Position numbers and translations under genes: made by a program. Positions 24,316 through 34,079 of a stretch of DNA of 64,000 bases are shown here, piece by piece. The notes below the pieces were generated by a model. That model was given only the letters and a program-made list of their open reading frames with translations. It was not told where the DNA came from and made no database searches. Position 1 is the first letter of the stretch, and every line of letters begins with the position of its first letter. Source of the stretch: an uncultured Oscillospiraceae bacterium (GTDB lineage: Bacteria > Bacillota > Clostridia > Oscillospirales > Oscillospiraceae); contig CAKTHQ010000003.1 in assembly GCA_934565415.1 (NCBI GenBank), forward strand, positions 34,202-98,201, written 5' to 3'.

Positions 24316-25893
24316 ATGAAAAAGGTTTTGATCATTGGCGCGGGGCCCGCGGGGCTGACGGCGGCCTATGAGCTTTTGACGCGGGGAAAAGAATATGAAG
24401 TTACAATTCTGGAGCAGAGCGACAGCATAGGCGGTATATCCAGGACAGTGGTGCATAACGGAAACCGTATGGATATTGGGGGCCACCGATTTTTTTCTAG
24501 GGATCCCCAAGTAAACGCCTGGTGGGAAGAGAGAATGCCCCTGCAGGGCAAGCCTGCCCTGGATGACCGCATTTTAAACCGAGAGGTCGATACGGCCCCT
24601 GGAGGCCCGGACCCGGAAAGGGAAGATAGGGTCATGCTCTGCCGCCGACGGGTTTCCAGAATCCTTTTTGAGAATCATTTTTACGACTATCCCATCCGTT
24701 TTCGGCCTGAGACGCTGCGCAATATGGGGCTGATCACGACCCTGGAGGTAGGCGCAAGCTATCTCGCTGCCCAAATAAACAAGCTCCCGGAAGACAATTT
24801 GGAAAACTTTTATGTGAATCGATTCGGCAGAAAGCTATATTCCATGTTTTTTGAAAGCTATACGGAAAATCTTTGGGGCAGGCATCCGCGGGAAATTGAT
24901 GCCTCCTGGGGCGCGCAGCGGGTAAAAGGACTATCCATCGGGGCGGTACTTCGGGATATGTGGGGCAGTATGCTCCAAAAGAAAAACCGAAATGTGGAAA
25001 CCTCCCTGATCGAGCAGTTCTTTTATCCCAAGCTGGGCCCGGGGCAGATGTGGGAAGCGGCTGCTGCAGAGATAGAAAAGCTTGGGGGCAGGGTTCTCCG
25101 AAACGCTGCGGTTGTGGGTCTCCACAAATCAGCCGGGGGTCGGATAGAAGCGCTGACCTATCAAAAGGACGGAAAGAAAATTCGGGCCGAAGGAGACTAT
25201 GTGATCTCTTCCATGCCCCTAAAGGACCTGGTGGCGGGGGTGGAGAATGTGCCTGCAGATGTGCGGCAAATTGCGCAGGGTCTCCCGTATCGGGGGTATC
25301 TTACCATGGGTGCACTGGTTTCTAAGCTTTCGCTGAAAAATCAGACAAAGCTGAAAACTGTAGGAAATATCGTACCGGACTGCTGGATTTACGTTCAGGA
25401 TCGGCAGGTAAAAATGGGACGGTTCCAGATTTATAACAATTGGTCGCCTTATCTTGTGAAGGATTTGGAACATACCGTGTGGCTGGGCTTGGAATACTTT
25501 GCCGGCGAAGGGGACGCACTCTGGAGCTTATCGAACGAGGACTTTCGTCAAATGGCGGTGAAGGAAATGGTGACGCTGGGGCTAATTTCTTCTGCACAGG
25601 TTGTATTGGACACACATATTGAGCGGGTGCCCAAGGCATATCCGGCCTATTTTGACACCTATAGCCGAATCGGGGAGCTGATTGACTACCTGAACGGGAT
25701 TGAAAATTTGTATTGCATTGGAAGAAACGGACAGCATCGCTATAACAATATGGACCATTCGATGATAACGGCCTTCCGAGCGGTGGACTGCATTCTGGCA
25801 GGAAGCACGGATAAGACCTCCGTATGGAATGTGAATACGGAACAGTCTTATCAGGAGGAGAATTCCCCAAAATCAGAAGCTGTAAATAATTGA
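24316..25893 (+). CDS. FAD-dependent oxidoreductase, UDP-galactopyranose-mutase/amine-oxidase-like
   Basis: 525 residues. The dinucleotide fold [19 protein letters not shown] starts at residue 2, then [12 protein letters not shown] and [10 protein letters not shown], a combination seen in a branch of NAD(P)/FAD oxidoreductases found in cell-surface glycan loci. The C-terminal [19 protein letters not shown] (about 475-493) would close over the flavin. UGM-like ring contraction of a nucleotide sugar and desaturation are both possible; key UGM arginines cannot be assigned by eye. AAAAGGATAA precedes ATG 24316. Last gene of the operon. Confidence 0.72.
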   Translation: MKKVLIIGAGPAGLTAAYELLTRGKEYEVTILEQSDSIGGISRTVVHNGNRMDIGGHRFFSRDPQVNAWWEERMPLQGKPALDDRILNREVDTAPGGPDPEREDRVMLCRRRVSRILFENHFYDYPIRFRPETLRNMGLITTLEVGASYLAAQINKLPEDNLENFYVNRFGRKLYSMFFESYTENLWGRHPREIDASWGAQRVKGLSIGAVLRDMWGSMLQKKNRNVETSLIEQFFYPKLGPGQMWEAAAAEIEKLGGRVLRNAAVVGLHKSAGGRIEALTYQKDGKKIRAEGDYVISSMPLKDLVAGVENVPADVRQIAQGLPYRGYLTMGALVSKLSLKNQTKLKTVGNIVPDCWIYVQDRQVKMGRFQIYNNWSPYLVKDLEHTVWLGLEYFAGEGDALWSLSNEDFRQMAVKEMVTLGLISSAQVVLDTHIERVPKAYPAYFDTYSRIGELIDYLNGIENLYCIGRNGQHRYNNMDHSMITAFRAVDCILAGSTDKTSVWNVNTEQSYQEENSPKSEAVNN

Positions 25894-25905
25894 ATACATT
25901 GTATC

Positions 25906-25948
25906 AATCCCCCTTTTTCATTACATAAGTAAGGAAAAGGGGAATTTA
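25906..25948 (+). terminator. Terminator of the peptide/exporter operon
   Basis: AATCCCCCTTTTTC (from 25906) pairs imperfectly with GGAAAAGGGGAATT (25933-25946). A and T tracts flank the stem. Confidence 0.65.
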
Positions 25949-25958
25949 AAACCCATCC

Positions 25959-25987
25959 TTGGCTTCTCCCGCAGAATATGGTATAAT
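25959..25987 (+). promoter_or_regulatory. Promoter of the AraC-family gene
   Basis: TTGGCT at 25959-25964 and TATAAT at 25982-25987 with a 17-base spacer, 21 bases before the start codon. Confidence 0.7.
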
Positions 25988-26007
25988 GCGCCCAAAGGAG
26001 GTGCCTT

Positions 26008-26874
26008 ATGAACGAGCTGTTTTTACATGATTCCCGGTGGGCACCGGTGGTTTCCTCCCGGAGAATATTGTATACTCCCACTGCCTTTGCAAAGTCCACC
26101 CTGCTGTACCTGCAGGAGGTGGGCTCCCTGAGGGCGGAGAAGCCCCATACCTCTTCCCGGGCGCTGCTGGCCTCCTATCTGTTTTTTTATGTAAACTCTG
26201 GGACGGGGGATCTGGAATACGATGGGAAGAACTACCGCCTGGGGCCCGGGGACTGCGTGTTTTTGGACTGCCGACAGCCCTATGCCCACAGTACCCGGGA
26301 AAATCTGTGGTCCTTGAGCTGGATCCATTTTTCCGGGGTGACCATGCAGCCGGTGTATGAAAAGTACCGGGAGCGGGGAGGCCGGCCGGTGTTCCATCCG
26401 GCGGACCTGGCACCTTTTGAAAAGCTCCACGAAGAAATTTTTGACCTTGCCTCCTCCGATGATTACATCCGGGATATGCGCATGAACAGCTGTCTGAATG
26501 CGCTGCTGGTGCTTTTGATGCAGGAATCCTGGAATCCCATGGAGCAGACAGGGCGCAAGCGGCAGAATTTACAGCCCATCCGGGACTATCTGGACGGGCA
26601 TTTTACGGAAAAAATCTCCCTGGATGCCCTGGCGGAGCAGTTTTTTATCAGCAAGTTCTACCTGACCCGGGTGTTTAAGGAACAGTTTGGGGTCAGCATC
26701 CATACCTATCTTCTGAACAAGCGCATCACCAAGGCCAAGCAGCTTTTGCGGTTTTCGGACCAGAAGCTGGAGGACATCGGCTACCAGTGCGGCCTGGGTG
26801 CGCCCCACTATTTCAGCCGGGTGTTCAAGCAGGTAGAGGGCATCACCCCCTCGGAATTCCGGGAGAAATGGTAG
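26008..26874 (+). CDS. AraC-family transcriptional regulator
   Basis: 288 residues. Residues about 30-150 form a cupin-type sensing domain (LEYDGKNYRLGPGDCVFLDCRQPYAHS), and residues about 190-286 carry two helix-turn-helix motifs (LAEQFFISKFYLTRVFKEQFG and LEDIGYQCGLGAPHYFSRVFKQVEG). Such regulators usually sense a sugar. It sits between the peptide/exporter operon and the GDP-fucose operon and could control either. AAAGGAGGTG precedes the ATG. Confidence 0.88.
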   Translation: MNELFLHDSRWAPVVSSRRILYTPTAFAKSTLLYLQEVGSLRAEKPHTSSRALLASYLFFYVNSGTGDLEYDGKNYRLGPGDCVFLDCRQPYAHSTRENLWSLSWIHFSGVTMQPVYEKYRERGGRPVFHPADLAPFEKLHEEIFDLASSDDYIRDMRMNSCLNALLVLLMQESWNPMEQTGRKRQNLQPIRDYLDGHFTEKISLDALAEQFFISKFYLTRVFKEQFGVSIHTYLLNKRITKAKQLLRFSDQKLEDIGYQCGLGAPHYFSRVFKQVEGITPSEFREKW

Positions 26875-26996
26875 CAGAGCAATATTGTGTAAGTACAGCC
26901 CCCGGAAGGGCAAGATTGGGGATTCCTTTTTCCGCAGCTCTTGGATAAAATAGGGACTAGAGTACAAAATTATTCTCCGAAAGTTGAGGTTACATT

Positions 26997-28046
26997 ATGT
27001 CTAAAGTTGCACTGATCACCGGTATTACCGGCCAGGACGGTAGCTATCTGGCAGAATTCCTGCTGGAAAAGGGCTACGAGGTCCACGGCATCACCCGCCG
27101 GGCCTCCATTTCCAATACCGCAAGAATCGACCATCTGATGGGGAAAATCCATCTTCACGACGGAGACCTGTCCGATTCCTCCTCCCTCATCCGCATCATC
27201 GGCCTGGTACAGCCGGATGAAATTTACAACCTGGCGGCCCAGAGCCATGTGCAGGTATCCTTCGATGTGCCGGAGTACTCCGGGGATGTGGATGCCCTGG
27301 GCGTTCTGCGGATTCTGGAGGCCTGCCGTATCCTGGGCCTGACCAAGAAGACCCGGGTTTACCAGGCCTCTACCTCCGAGCTTTTCGGCAAGGTGGAGGA
27401 GGTACCCCAGCGGGAGACCACCCCCTTCCATCCCTATTCCCCCTATGCCGTGGCCAAGCAGTATGGCTTCTGGATCGTAAAGGAGTACCGGGAGGCCTAC
27501 GGAATGTTCGCCGTCAACGGCATCCTTTTCAACCATGAGTCCGAGCGCCGGGGGGAGAATTTTGTCACCCGGAAGATCACCCTGGCCGCCGGCCGCATTG
27601 CCGAGGGCCTGCAGGACCACCTGGAGCTGGGCAATATGGATTCCCTGCGGGACTGGGGCTACGCCAAGGACTATGTGGAGTGTATGTGGCTGATTTTGCA
27701 GCAGGACAAGCCGGACGATTTCGTCATTGCCACCGGCGAGCAGCACACCGTCCGGGACTTTACGGAAAAGGCCTTTGCCGCCAACGGCATGACCATCCGC
27801 TGGGAGGGAAGCGGCATCGACGAGAAGGGCTACGACGCCGAGACCAACAAACTGCTGGTGTCTGTGAATCCCCAGTGGTTCCGTCCCACCGATGTGGACA
27901 ACCTGTGGGGTGACCCCACCAAGGCAAAAACCGTCCTGGGCTGGAACCCCCAGAAGACCAGCTACGCCCAATTGGTAGAAATTATGGCCAGGCACGACCG
28001 TGCTCTGGCCAAGCAGGAAAAAGCAATGCGGGAGGCAGTAAAATGA
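26997..28046 (+). CDS. gmd: GDP-mannose 4,6-dehydratase
   Basis: 349 residues. It converts GDP-D-mannose to GDP-4-keto-6-deoxy-mannose. The NADP-binding motif GITGQDGSY is at residues 9-17, TRRASIS (about 35-41) is the conserved Arg loop, and the catalytic YAVAK motif is near residue 150, with STSELFGK before it. It begins the fucose operon after a 122-base gap without a clear promoter; its stop overlaps fcl by four bases. Confidence 0.96.
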   Translation: MSKVALITGITGQDGSYLAEFLLEKGYEVHGITRRASISNTARIDHLMGKIHLHDGDLSDSSSLIRIIGLVQPDEIYNLAAQSHVQVSFDVPEYSGDVDALGVLRILEACRILGLTKKTRVYQASTSELFGKVEEVPQRETTPFHPYSPYAVAKQYGFWIVKEYREAYGMFAVNGILFNHESERRGENFVTRKITLAAGRIAEGLQDHLELGNMDSLRDWGYAKDYVECMWLILQQDKPDDFVIATGEQHTVRDFTEKAFAANGMTIRWEGSGIDEKGYDAETNKLLVSVNPQWFRPTDVDNLWGDPTKAKTVLGWNPQKTSYAQLVEIMARHDRALAKQEKAMREAVK

Positions 28047-28987
28047 TGGAAAAGAATGCTAAAATCTATGTGGCGGGCCACCGGGGCATGGTAGGCTCCG
28101 CCATTGTCAGAGAGCTGAACCGGCAGGGCTATACCAATATCGTTACCCGGACCCATAAGGAGCTGGACCTGACCCGTCAGGACGACGTGGAGGCCTTCTT
28201 CGCCGCAGAAAAGCCGGAGTATGTGTTCCTGGCTGCCGCCAAGGTGGGCGGCATCGTGGCCAACCAGAATGCCCTGGCAGACTTTATGTACGACAATATG
28301 ATTTTGGAAATGAACGTCATCCACTCCGCTTGGCGCAATGGCTGCAAGAAGCTGGAGTTTTTGGGCTCCTCCTGCATCTATCCCCGGATGGCCCCCCAGC
28401 CCATGAAGGAAAGCTGCCTTCTGACCTCCGAACTGGAAAAGACCAACGAGGCCTACGCCCTGGCAAAAATCTCCGGCCTCAAGTACTGCGAGTTCCTGAA
28501 CCGGCAGTACGGCACGGATTATATTTCCGTTATGCCGACAAACCTCTATGGGCCCAACGATAACTACCATCCCACCCATTCCCATGTGCTGCCTGCCCTT
28601 ATCCGCCGGTTCCACGAGGCCAAGGTGGAGGGCAAAGCCGAGGTCACCTGCTGGGGCGACGGCAGCCCCCTGCGGGAGTTCCTGTATGTGGATGACCTGG
28701 CAAACCTGTGCGTGTTCCTGATGAACCATTATTCCGGCAACGAGACCGTCAACGCCGGTACCGGCAAGGAGCTGACCATTAAGGAGCTTACTGAGCTGGT
28801 TGCCAAGGTGGTGGGCTTTACCGGCAAAATCAAGTGGGATCCCTCCAAGCCCAACGGCACCCCCAGAAAGCTGCTGGATGTTTCCAAGGCTACGGATCTG
28901 GGCTGGACCTACAAGACAGAGCTGGAGGACGGAATTCGTCTGGCCTACGAGGACTTTTTGAACAACCCCATGCGGGCAGAGCGGTAA
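28043..28987 (+). CDS. fcl: GDP-L-fucose synthase
   Basis: 314 residues. An epimerase/reductase that turns the Gmd product into GDP-L-fucose using [14 protein letters not shown] at about residues 12-20 is the NADP loop, [11 protein letters not shown] holds the catalytic Ser/Cys pair, and YALAKISG contains the YxxxK pair. The overlap with gmd and tight spacing to manC (nine bases) show one operon. Confidence 0.96.
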   Translation: MMEKNAKIYVAGHRGMVGSAIVRELNRQGYTNIVTRTHKELDLTRQDDVEAFFAAEKPEYVFLAAAKVGGIVANQNALADFMYDNMILEMNVIHSAWRNGCKKLEFLGSSCIYPRMAPQPMKESCLLTSELEKTNEAYALAKISGLKYCEFLNRQYGTDYISVMPTNLYGPNDNYHPTHSHVLPALIRRFHEAKVEGKAEVTCWGDGSPLREFLYVDDLANLCVFLMNHYSGNETVNAGTGKELTIKELTELVAKVVGFTGKIKWDPSKPNGTPRKLLDVSKATDLGWTYKTELEDGIRLAYEDFLNNPMRAER

Positions 28988-28996
28988 GGAGAAGCC

Positions 28997-30328
28997 ATGA
29001 ATCTAGTATTGCTGTCCGGCGGCTCCGGCAAGCGGCTGTGGCCCTTGAGCAACGATATCCGGTCCAAGCAGTTTTTGAAGATTTTCAAAAAGGAAGACGG
29101 GGAATATGAGTCCATGGTCCAGCGGGTCTACCGCCAGATTAAGGCCGTGGACAGGGACGCCAAGGTGACCATTGCCACCTCCAAAACCCAGGTATCCCTC
29201 ATCCACAACCAGCTGGGGGAGAATGTGGGCATTTCCGTGGAGCCCTGCCGGAGAGATACCTTCCCGGCCATTGCCCTGGCCACGGCATACCTGGTGGATG
29301 TGATGGGGATTGACCCCGGAGAATCCGTTGTGGTGTGCCCGGTGGACCCCTATGTGGACGAGGACTATTTTGAAGCCCTGAAGGGCCTTTCCCGGCAGGC
29401 CGACAAGGGAGAAGCCAACCTGGTGCTTATGGGCATCGAACCCACCTATCCCAGCGAAAAGTACGGCTATATCATCCCCAAAACCGGGGAAGAGGTCTCT
29501 TTTGTGGAGACCTTTAAAGAAAAGCCCTCCGCCAAAGTGGCGGAAGAATACATTGCCCGGGGGGCGCTGTGGAACGGCGGCGTCTTTGCCTACCGGCTCC
29601 AATATGTGCTGGACCGGGCCCATGCGCTCATTGACTTTACGGACTATCAGGACCTTTTCGATAAATATGAGAACCTGAAAAAAATCTCCTTCGACTATGC
29701 CGTGGTGGAGCATGAACCCGATATCCAGGTCATGCGCTTCCGGGGCCGCTGGATGGACCTGGGCACCTGGAACACCCTGACGGAGGCCATGGAGGAAGCG
29801 GTCATCGGCAAGGGCACCATGAATGAAACCTGCCGGGGCGTAAACATCATCAACGAGACCGATGTACCGGTGCTGGCTATGGGCCTTCACGATGTGGTCA
29901 TCTCCGCCTCTGCCAATGGCATCCTGGTTTCCGATAAGGAGCAAAGTAGCTACATCAAGCCCTTTGTGGATGCTATGGACCAGCAGGTTATGTTTGCGGA
30001 AAAGAGCTGGGGCTCTTTCCGGGTGCTGGATGTGGAAAGCGAAAGCATGACCATCAAGGTAACCCTGAACGCCGGGCATAGTATGAACTACCACAGCCAC
30101 AGCCACCGGGACGAGGTATGGGTGGTGATTTCCGGCAAGGGCAGGACCATTGTAGACGGCATGGAAAACCCCGTATCCGCCGGGGACGTTATCACCATGG
30201 CCGCAGGCTGCCGCCATACGGTGCTTGCCGAGACGGAGCTGAAGCTGATGGAGGTCCAGCTGGGCAAGGACATCAGTGTGGACGATAAGCAGAAGTTCCC
30301 CCTGGAACCGGGTGCCTATGAGGCCTGA
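28997..30328 (+). CDS. manC: Mannose-1-phosphate guanylyltransferase with C-terminal cupin
   Basis: 443 residues. It makes GDP-mannose from mannose 1-phosphate and GTP. The pyrophosphorylase signature LLSGGSGKRLWPLSN is at residues 5-19, and FVEKP-like FKEKPS near residue 175. The C-terminal 100 residues contain a cupin (SMNYHSHSHRDEVWVV, GDVITMAAGCRH), the type II isomerase domain of bifunctional enzymes. A separate manA follows, so the isomerase half may be redundant. It overlaps manA by 11 bases. Confidence 0.93.
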   Translation: MNLVLLSGGSGKRLWPLSNDIRSKQFLKIFKKEDGEYESMVQRVYRQIKAVDRDAKVTIATSKTQVSLIHNQLGENVGISVEPCRRDTFPAIALATAYLVDVMGIDPGESVVVCPVDPYVDEDYFEALKGLSRQADKGEANLVLMGIEPTYPSEKYGYIIPKTGEEVSFVETFKEKPSAKVAEEYIARGALWNGGVFAYRLQYVLDRAHALIDFTDYQDLFDKYENLKKISFDYAVVEHEPDIQVMRFRGRWMDLGTWNTLTEAMEEAVIGKGTMNETCRGVNIINETDVPVLAMGLHDVVISASANGILVSDKEQSSYIKPFVDAMDQQVMFAEKSWGSFRVLDVESESMTIKVTLNAGHSMNYHSHSHRDEVWVVISGKGRTIVDGMENPVSAGDVITMAAGCRHTVLAETELKLMEVQLGKDISVDDKQKFPLEPGAYEA

Positions 30329-31298
30329 ACCCTTTCTCCTCTCCCCGGCGGGAAAAGATTACCTTTGGGGAGGTACCCGGCTGAAAACGGACTTCGCCAA
30401 GGATTTGGCTTTGACCCCCCTGGCGGAGACCTGGGAATGCTCCACCCACCCGGCGGGGGAAAGCAGGGCCGCCTCCGGCCCCCTTGCGGGACAGACGCTG
30501 ACGAAGATTTTGGAGGCCCACCCGGAGTATTTGGGCACCCACCCGGAAAAGGGCAGGGGACTGCCGGTGCTCATCAAGCTCATTGATGCGGACCGGGACC
30601 TGTCCATTCAGGTCCACCCCAGCGACGAATATGCCTCTGTGCAGGAAAACGGCCAGCGGGGGAAGACGGAAATGTGGTATGTGCTGGATGCGGCCAAGGA
30701 TGCCAGCCTTATCTACGGCCTGAGCCGGAGCGTGGACAAAGAAACGATCCGGCGGGCAGCGGAGGACGGAACCTTAACCCGATATTTGCAGCGGGTACCC
30801 GTCCACCGGGATGATGTGTTCTATGTGGAGCCCGGCACCATCCATGCATTGGGGGCAGGGACCCTGGTTGCCGAGGTCCAGCAGTGCAGCAATCTGACCT
30901 ACCGGCTTTACGACTATGATCGGGTGGATAAGAGCGGCAGGAAACGCCCCCTCCACCTGGACAAAGCCCTGGAGGTGGCGGACCTTCGGGCCGCTCCGGC
31001 GCCCCGGCAGCCCATGCGGGTGCTGCGCTACAGCTGCGGTATGGCCAGAGAGCTTTTGTGCCGGTGCCGGTATTTTGAGGTTTACCGGATGATTATCAAT
31101 ACGGAACGCCGCCAGAAGGTGCTTTACGGGGCGGATGCCGGCTCCTTCCGGGTGCTTCTGTGCGTCAAGGGCTGCGGCGTGGCAAGGTTTGGGAACCGGT
31201 ACCTGGATCTGTGCCGGGGGGACTGCCTGTTCGTCCCCGCCCGGTCGGAAGAAATTCAGCTTAGCGGGCTGATGACATTTTTGGATATTCGGGGGTAA
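30318..31298 (+). CDS. manA: Mannose-6-phosphate isomerase, class I
   Basis: 326 residues. It interconverts fructose 6-phosphate and mannose 6-phosphate with zinc. The zinc-site sequences DRDLSIQVHPSDEYA (about residue 95), KTEMWYVLDA (about 116) and PGTIHALGAGTLVAEVQQ (about 173) are intact. The ATG at 30318 lies inside the end of manC; an earlier in-frame ATG at 30276 adds residues read from manC and is unlikely. It feeds the GDP-fucose pathway from central metabolism. Confidence 0.94.
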   Translation: MRPEPFLLSPAGKDYLWGGTRLKTDFAKDLALTPLAETWECSTHPAGESRAASGPLAGQTLTKILEAHPEYLGTHPEKGRGLPVLIKLIDADRDLSIQVHPSDEYASVQENGQRGKTEMWYVLDAAKDASLIYGLSRSVDKETIRRAAEDGTLTRYLQRVPVHRDDVFYVEPGTIHALGAGTLVAEVQQCSNLTYRLYDYDRVDKSGRKRPLHLDKALEVADLRAAPAPRQPMRVLRYSCGMARELLCRCRYFEVYRMIINTERRQKVLYGADAGSFRVLLCVKGCGVARFGNRYLDLCRGDCLFVPARSEEIQLSGLMTFLDIRG

Positions 31299-31302
31299 TG
31301 CA

Positions 31303-32976
31303 ATGGACGATCAGGAATCTTACCGGCAGTGGCTGGCATATCCCAATATGGATGGGGAGCTTCTTGCCGAACTGAAAAAAATGGACGAAAAGCAGCGTGA
31401 GGACGCCTTCTACCGGGATCTGGCCTTCGGCACCGGCGGCCTGCGGGGTGTGATCGGGGCCGGAACAAACCGGATGAACATCTATACCGTGGCCAAGGCC
31501 ACCCAGGGACTGAGCAACTATCTGAAAAAGCATTTTGCCGAGCCCTCCGTTTCCGTCGGCTTCGACAGCCGCATCAAAAGCGATGTGTTTGCGAAAGTCG
31601 CCGCCGGTGTGTTCGCTGCCAATGGGGTCAAGGTGTATATCTGGCCCGTGCTGATGCCGGTACCTACCGTGTCCTTTGCCACCCGGTACCTGAAAACCTC
31701 TGCGGGTGTGATGATTACGGCCTCTCACAATCCCAGCAAGTACAACGGCTACAAGGTCTATGGCGCCGACGGCTGCCAGATTACCACCCAGGGGGCAAAA
31801 GAGGTACTGGCGGAAATTGAGGCCCTGGACATTTTTGAAGATGTGAAGCAGGGAGACTTTGAAGCCCTGAAAGCGGCGGGCATGATTTCCTATATTCCGG
31901 AAGAGGTGTACACGGCCTTTGTGGAAAACGTAAAAGCCCAGTCCGTGCTCTATGGAGAGGATGTTTCCAAGAATGTGGCCATCGTCTACAGCCCCCTGAA
32001 CGGCGCCGGGCGGAAGCCGGTGCTGCGGACGCTCAAGGAGATGGGCTATACCAACATCACCGTGGTAAAAGAGCAGGAGGAGCCCGACGGCCATTTTCCC
32101 ACCTGCCCCTATCCCAACCCGGAAATCCGGGAGGCCATGGAGCTGGGACTGCAATACGCAAAAGAAAAGAATGCGGACTTGCTGCTTGCTACGGATCCGG
32201 ACTGCGACCGGGTGGGAATTGCGGTTAAAAATGCCCGGGGGGAATATGTGCTCCTGTCCGGAAACGAGGTAGGGCTCCTGCTGCTGGACTACATTTGCAG
32301 CCAGAAGCAGAAGCACGGAAAGCTGCCGAAAGCGCCGGTGCTGGTAAAGACCATCGTCACCGTGGACCTGGCGGAAAAAATCGCCGCCCACTATGGAGCA
32401 TCGACCAGAAATGTCCTGACGGGCTTTAAGTACATCGGCGAGCAGATCGGCTTTCTGGAAGCCGAGGGGCAGGCGGATCGATACCTCTTCGGTTTTGAAG
32501 AGAGCTACGGTTACCTGACCGGTACCTATGTGCGGGACAAGGATGGGGTAGACGGGGCCTACATGATCTGCGAAATGTTCAGCTACTATGCCTCCCGGGG
32601 CATTCGCCTCACCGACAAGCTCCAGTCTCTCTACGATACCTTTGGGTTCTGCCGCAATACCCTCCACAGTTTCCAGTTTGAAGGAAGCGCCGGATTTGCA
32701 AAGATGCAAAATATCATGGCCTCTTTCCGGAAAGGCGTATCCGCATTTGGCGGAAAAACTGTGGAAAAAACCTTGGATTACAGCCAGGGCTTGGACGGCC
32801 TTCCCAAGGCGGATGTGCTGAAATTCTACCTGTCCGGCGGCACCACTCTGGTGGTAAGGCCCTCCGGCACGGAGCCCAAGCTGAAGCTGTACCTGTCCGT
32901 CACCGCAAAGAACGCGGCTGAGGCCGCCGAAATTGAAACAGCCATTTTGCAGGATGCGGAAATGTATTTCCGGTAA
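31303..32976 (+). CDS. Alpha-D-phosphohexomutase (phosphomannomutase/phosphoglucomutase)
   Basis: 557 residues, the long PgcA-like form. The phosphoserine loop TASHNPSKYNGYK is near residue 143, the magnesium loop DPDCDRVG near residue 305, the sugar-binding GFEESYGYLTG near residue 395, and the phosphate-binding RPSGTEPKLK near residue 520. Here it would turn mannose 6-phosphate into mannose 1-phosphate, completing the route to GDP-fucose, though it may also serve glucose. Confidence 0.92.
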   Translation: MDDQESYRQWLAYPNMDGELLAELKKMDEKQREDAFYRDLAFGTGGLRGVIGAGTNRMNIYTVAKATQGLSNYLKKHFAEPSVSVGFDSRIKSDVFAKVAAGVFAANGVKVYIWPVLMPVPTVSFATRYLKTSAGVMITASHNPSKYNGYKVYGADGCQITTQGAKEVLAEIEALDIFEDVKQGDFEALKAAGMISYIPEEVYTAFVENVKAQSVLYGEDVSKNVAIVYSPLNGAGRKPVLRTLKEMGYTNITVVKEQEEPDGHFPTCPYPNPEIREAMELGLQYAKEKNADLLLATDPDCDRVGIAVKNARGEYVLLSGNEVGLLLLDYICSQKQKHGKLPKAPVLVKTIVTVDLAEKIAAHYGASTRNVLTGFKYIGEQIGFLEAEGQADRYLFGFEESYGYLTGTYVRDKDGVDGAYMICEMFSYYASRGIRLTDKLQSLYDTFGFCRNTLHSFQFEGSAGFAKMQNIMASFRKGVSAFGGKTVEKTLDYSQGLDGLPKADVLKFYLSGGTTLVVRPSGTEPKLKLYLSVTAKNAAEAAEIETAILQDAEMYFR

Positions 32977-32988
32977 GGAGAGAGAACC

Positions 32989-33540
32989 ATGGGAAGAGCA
33001 TCCGTAAGGCAGAATAAGAATCGGTTCCAGCTGGCCCGGGAGGAGCTGGGCTTATCCAGGGAAAAGGCTGAGGAGCTGCTGGGTACCGTCACTGCCGAAC
33101 GCATTGAGAAGATCGAAAGCGAAAAGTGCCGCCCCTACCCGGACGAGGTGCTGACCATGGCCCAGAAATATGGCCGCCCGGGGCTCATCAATTATTATTG
33201 CTCCAACCAGTGCCCCATCGGCAGGCAGTATGTGCCGGAGGTCCAGAGCAAGGAGCTGTCCTCCATCATCCTGGAAATGCTGGCCAGCCTGAATGCTGCC
33301 GGCAAAAGAAAGGACCGGCTCATTGAAATCACCGCCGACGGCAAAATCGACGGGGACGAAATCGAGGACTTCATCCGCATCCAGCAGGAGCTGGAACGAA
33401 TTTCCGTCACAGTAGAAACGCTTCAGCTCTGGTCGGAAAAAATGCTGCTCAGCGGCCAGATCGACCGGGAACAGTACGATGCCAAGCTGCGGGAGATGAA
33501 AAAACCTGACCAGACAGGCTGCGGAAAGCGGCTGGGATAA
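32989..33540 (+). CDS. XRE-family helix-turn-helix protein
   Basis: 183 residues. The N-terminal helix-turn-helix is FQLAREELGLSREKAEELLG ... IEKIESEKCRPYPDEVLTMAQKYG. A small NYYCSNQCPIG motif with two cysteines near residue 68 and long C-terminal helices (about 85-175) follow. It ends the fucose operon and could repress it or be a passenger; no target is evident. AAGGAGAGA precedes the ATG. Confidence 0.78.
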   Translation: MGRASVRQNKNRFQLAREELGLSREKAEELLGTVTAERIEKIESEKCRPYPDEVLTMAQKYGRPGLINYYCSNQCPIGRQYVPEVQSKELSSIILEMLASLNAAGKRKDRLIEITADGKIDGDEIEDFIRIQQELERISVTVETLQLWSEKMLLSGQIDREQYDAKLREMKKPDQTGCGKRLG

Positions 33541-33546
33541 AAAGTA

Positions 33547-33583
33547 CCGTGTATCCATGTTGACTGTGGATACACGGCATTTT
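33547..33583. terminator. Convergent terminator
   Basis: CCGTGTATCCA at 33547-33557 pairs with TGGATACACGG at 33567-33577, followed by CATTTTTT. It serves the fucose operon. Confidence 0.88.
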
Positions 33584-34066
33584 TTATGCGGGCAGCTTGG
33601 CAAGGCGGCTTTCGGACAGGTGCTTGACCCACTCCAGGGCGCTGAGCAGAAACACGCCCAGGAGAAAGGCAATGATCCGGAAGGAGGAGACAGCCAGCGG
33701 GGGTTGGGGCAGATCCAGGGTGGTGGGACCCATGGTAATGGCGTACAGAGAACCCACCATCAGCCCCAGGATCAGGTAAACCGTCTGGCAGCGATAGTTT
33801 TCCAAAGCCCTGCGGATGAGCTTGGAGGCGAAGATGATGCCCAGCAGAATGCCAATTGCTACCGCTGCAATCCCGGGCAGATATTGCAGGTGGAGGTGCA
33901 GTACTTCCTTTACGGCGCCGATCAGAGGCACATAAACGCCGAAGATCAAAAGCAGGGTGGAACCGGAGATTCCGGGCAGCAGCATTGCGGAAATGGCCAG
34001 CATCCCCGCAATCAGCAGGTAGACATATTGCAGGATGTTCAGGTTCTGGAAGCGGTCGGAACGGGG
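33584..34066 (-). pseudogene. DUF368 membrane protein, N-terminal half missing
   Basis: What remains is the C-terminal half of a DUF368 protein (predicted flippase-like membrane proteins of the undecaprenyl/polyprenyl-phosphate translocase family): MLLPGISGSTLLLIFGVYVPLI and GLMVGSLYAI. Full proteins run to about 270-300 residues and start with a first PGISGGT half, absent here. In frame upstream of the first ATG (34003) the homology continues to about 34066 (PRSDRFQNLNILQYVYLL), then the ABC transporter gene begins, so the front was lost at this junction. Confidence 0.78.
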
Positions 34067-34079
34067 ATATTTGGTATTT

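Noticed and set aside
17577-25893. Lasso-peptide cluster
   Set aside because: PqqD-like and HPr-kinase-like proteins fit, but no asparagine-synthetase-like cyclase or transglutaminase-like B2 protease is encoded, and the peptide lacks the conserved leader Thr with an acidic ring residue arrangement.
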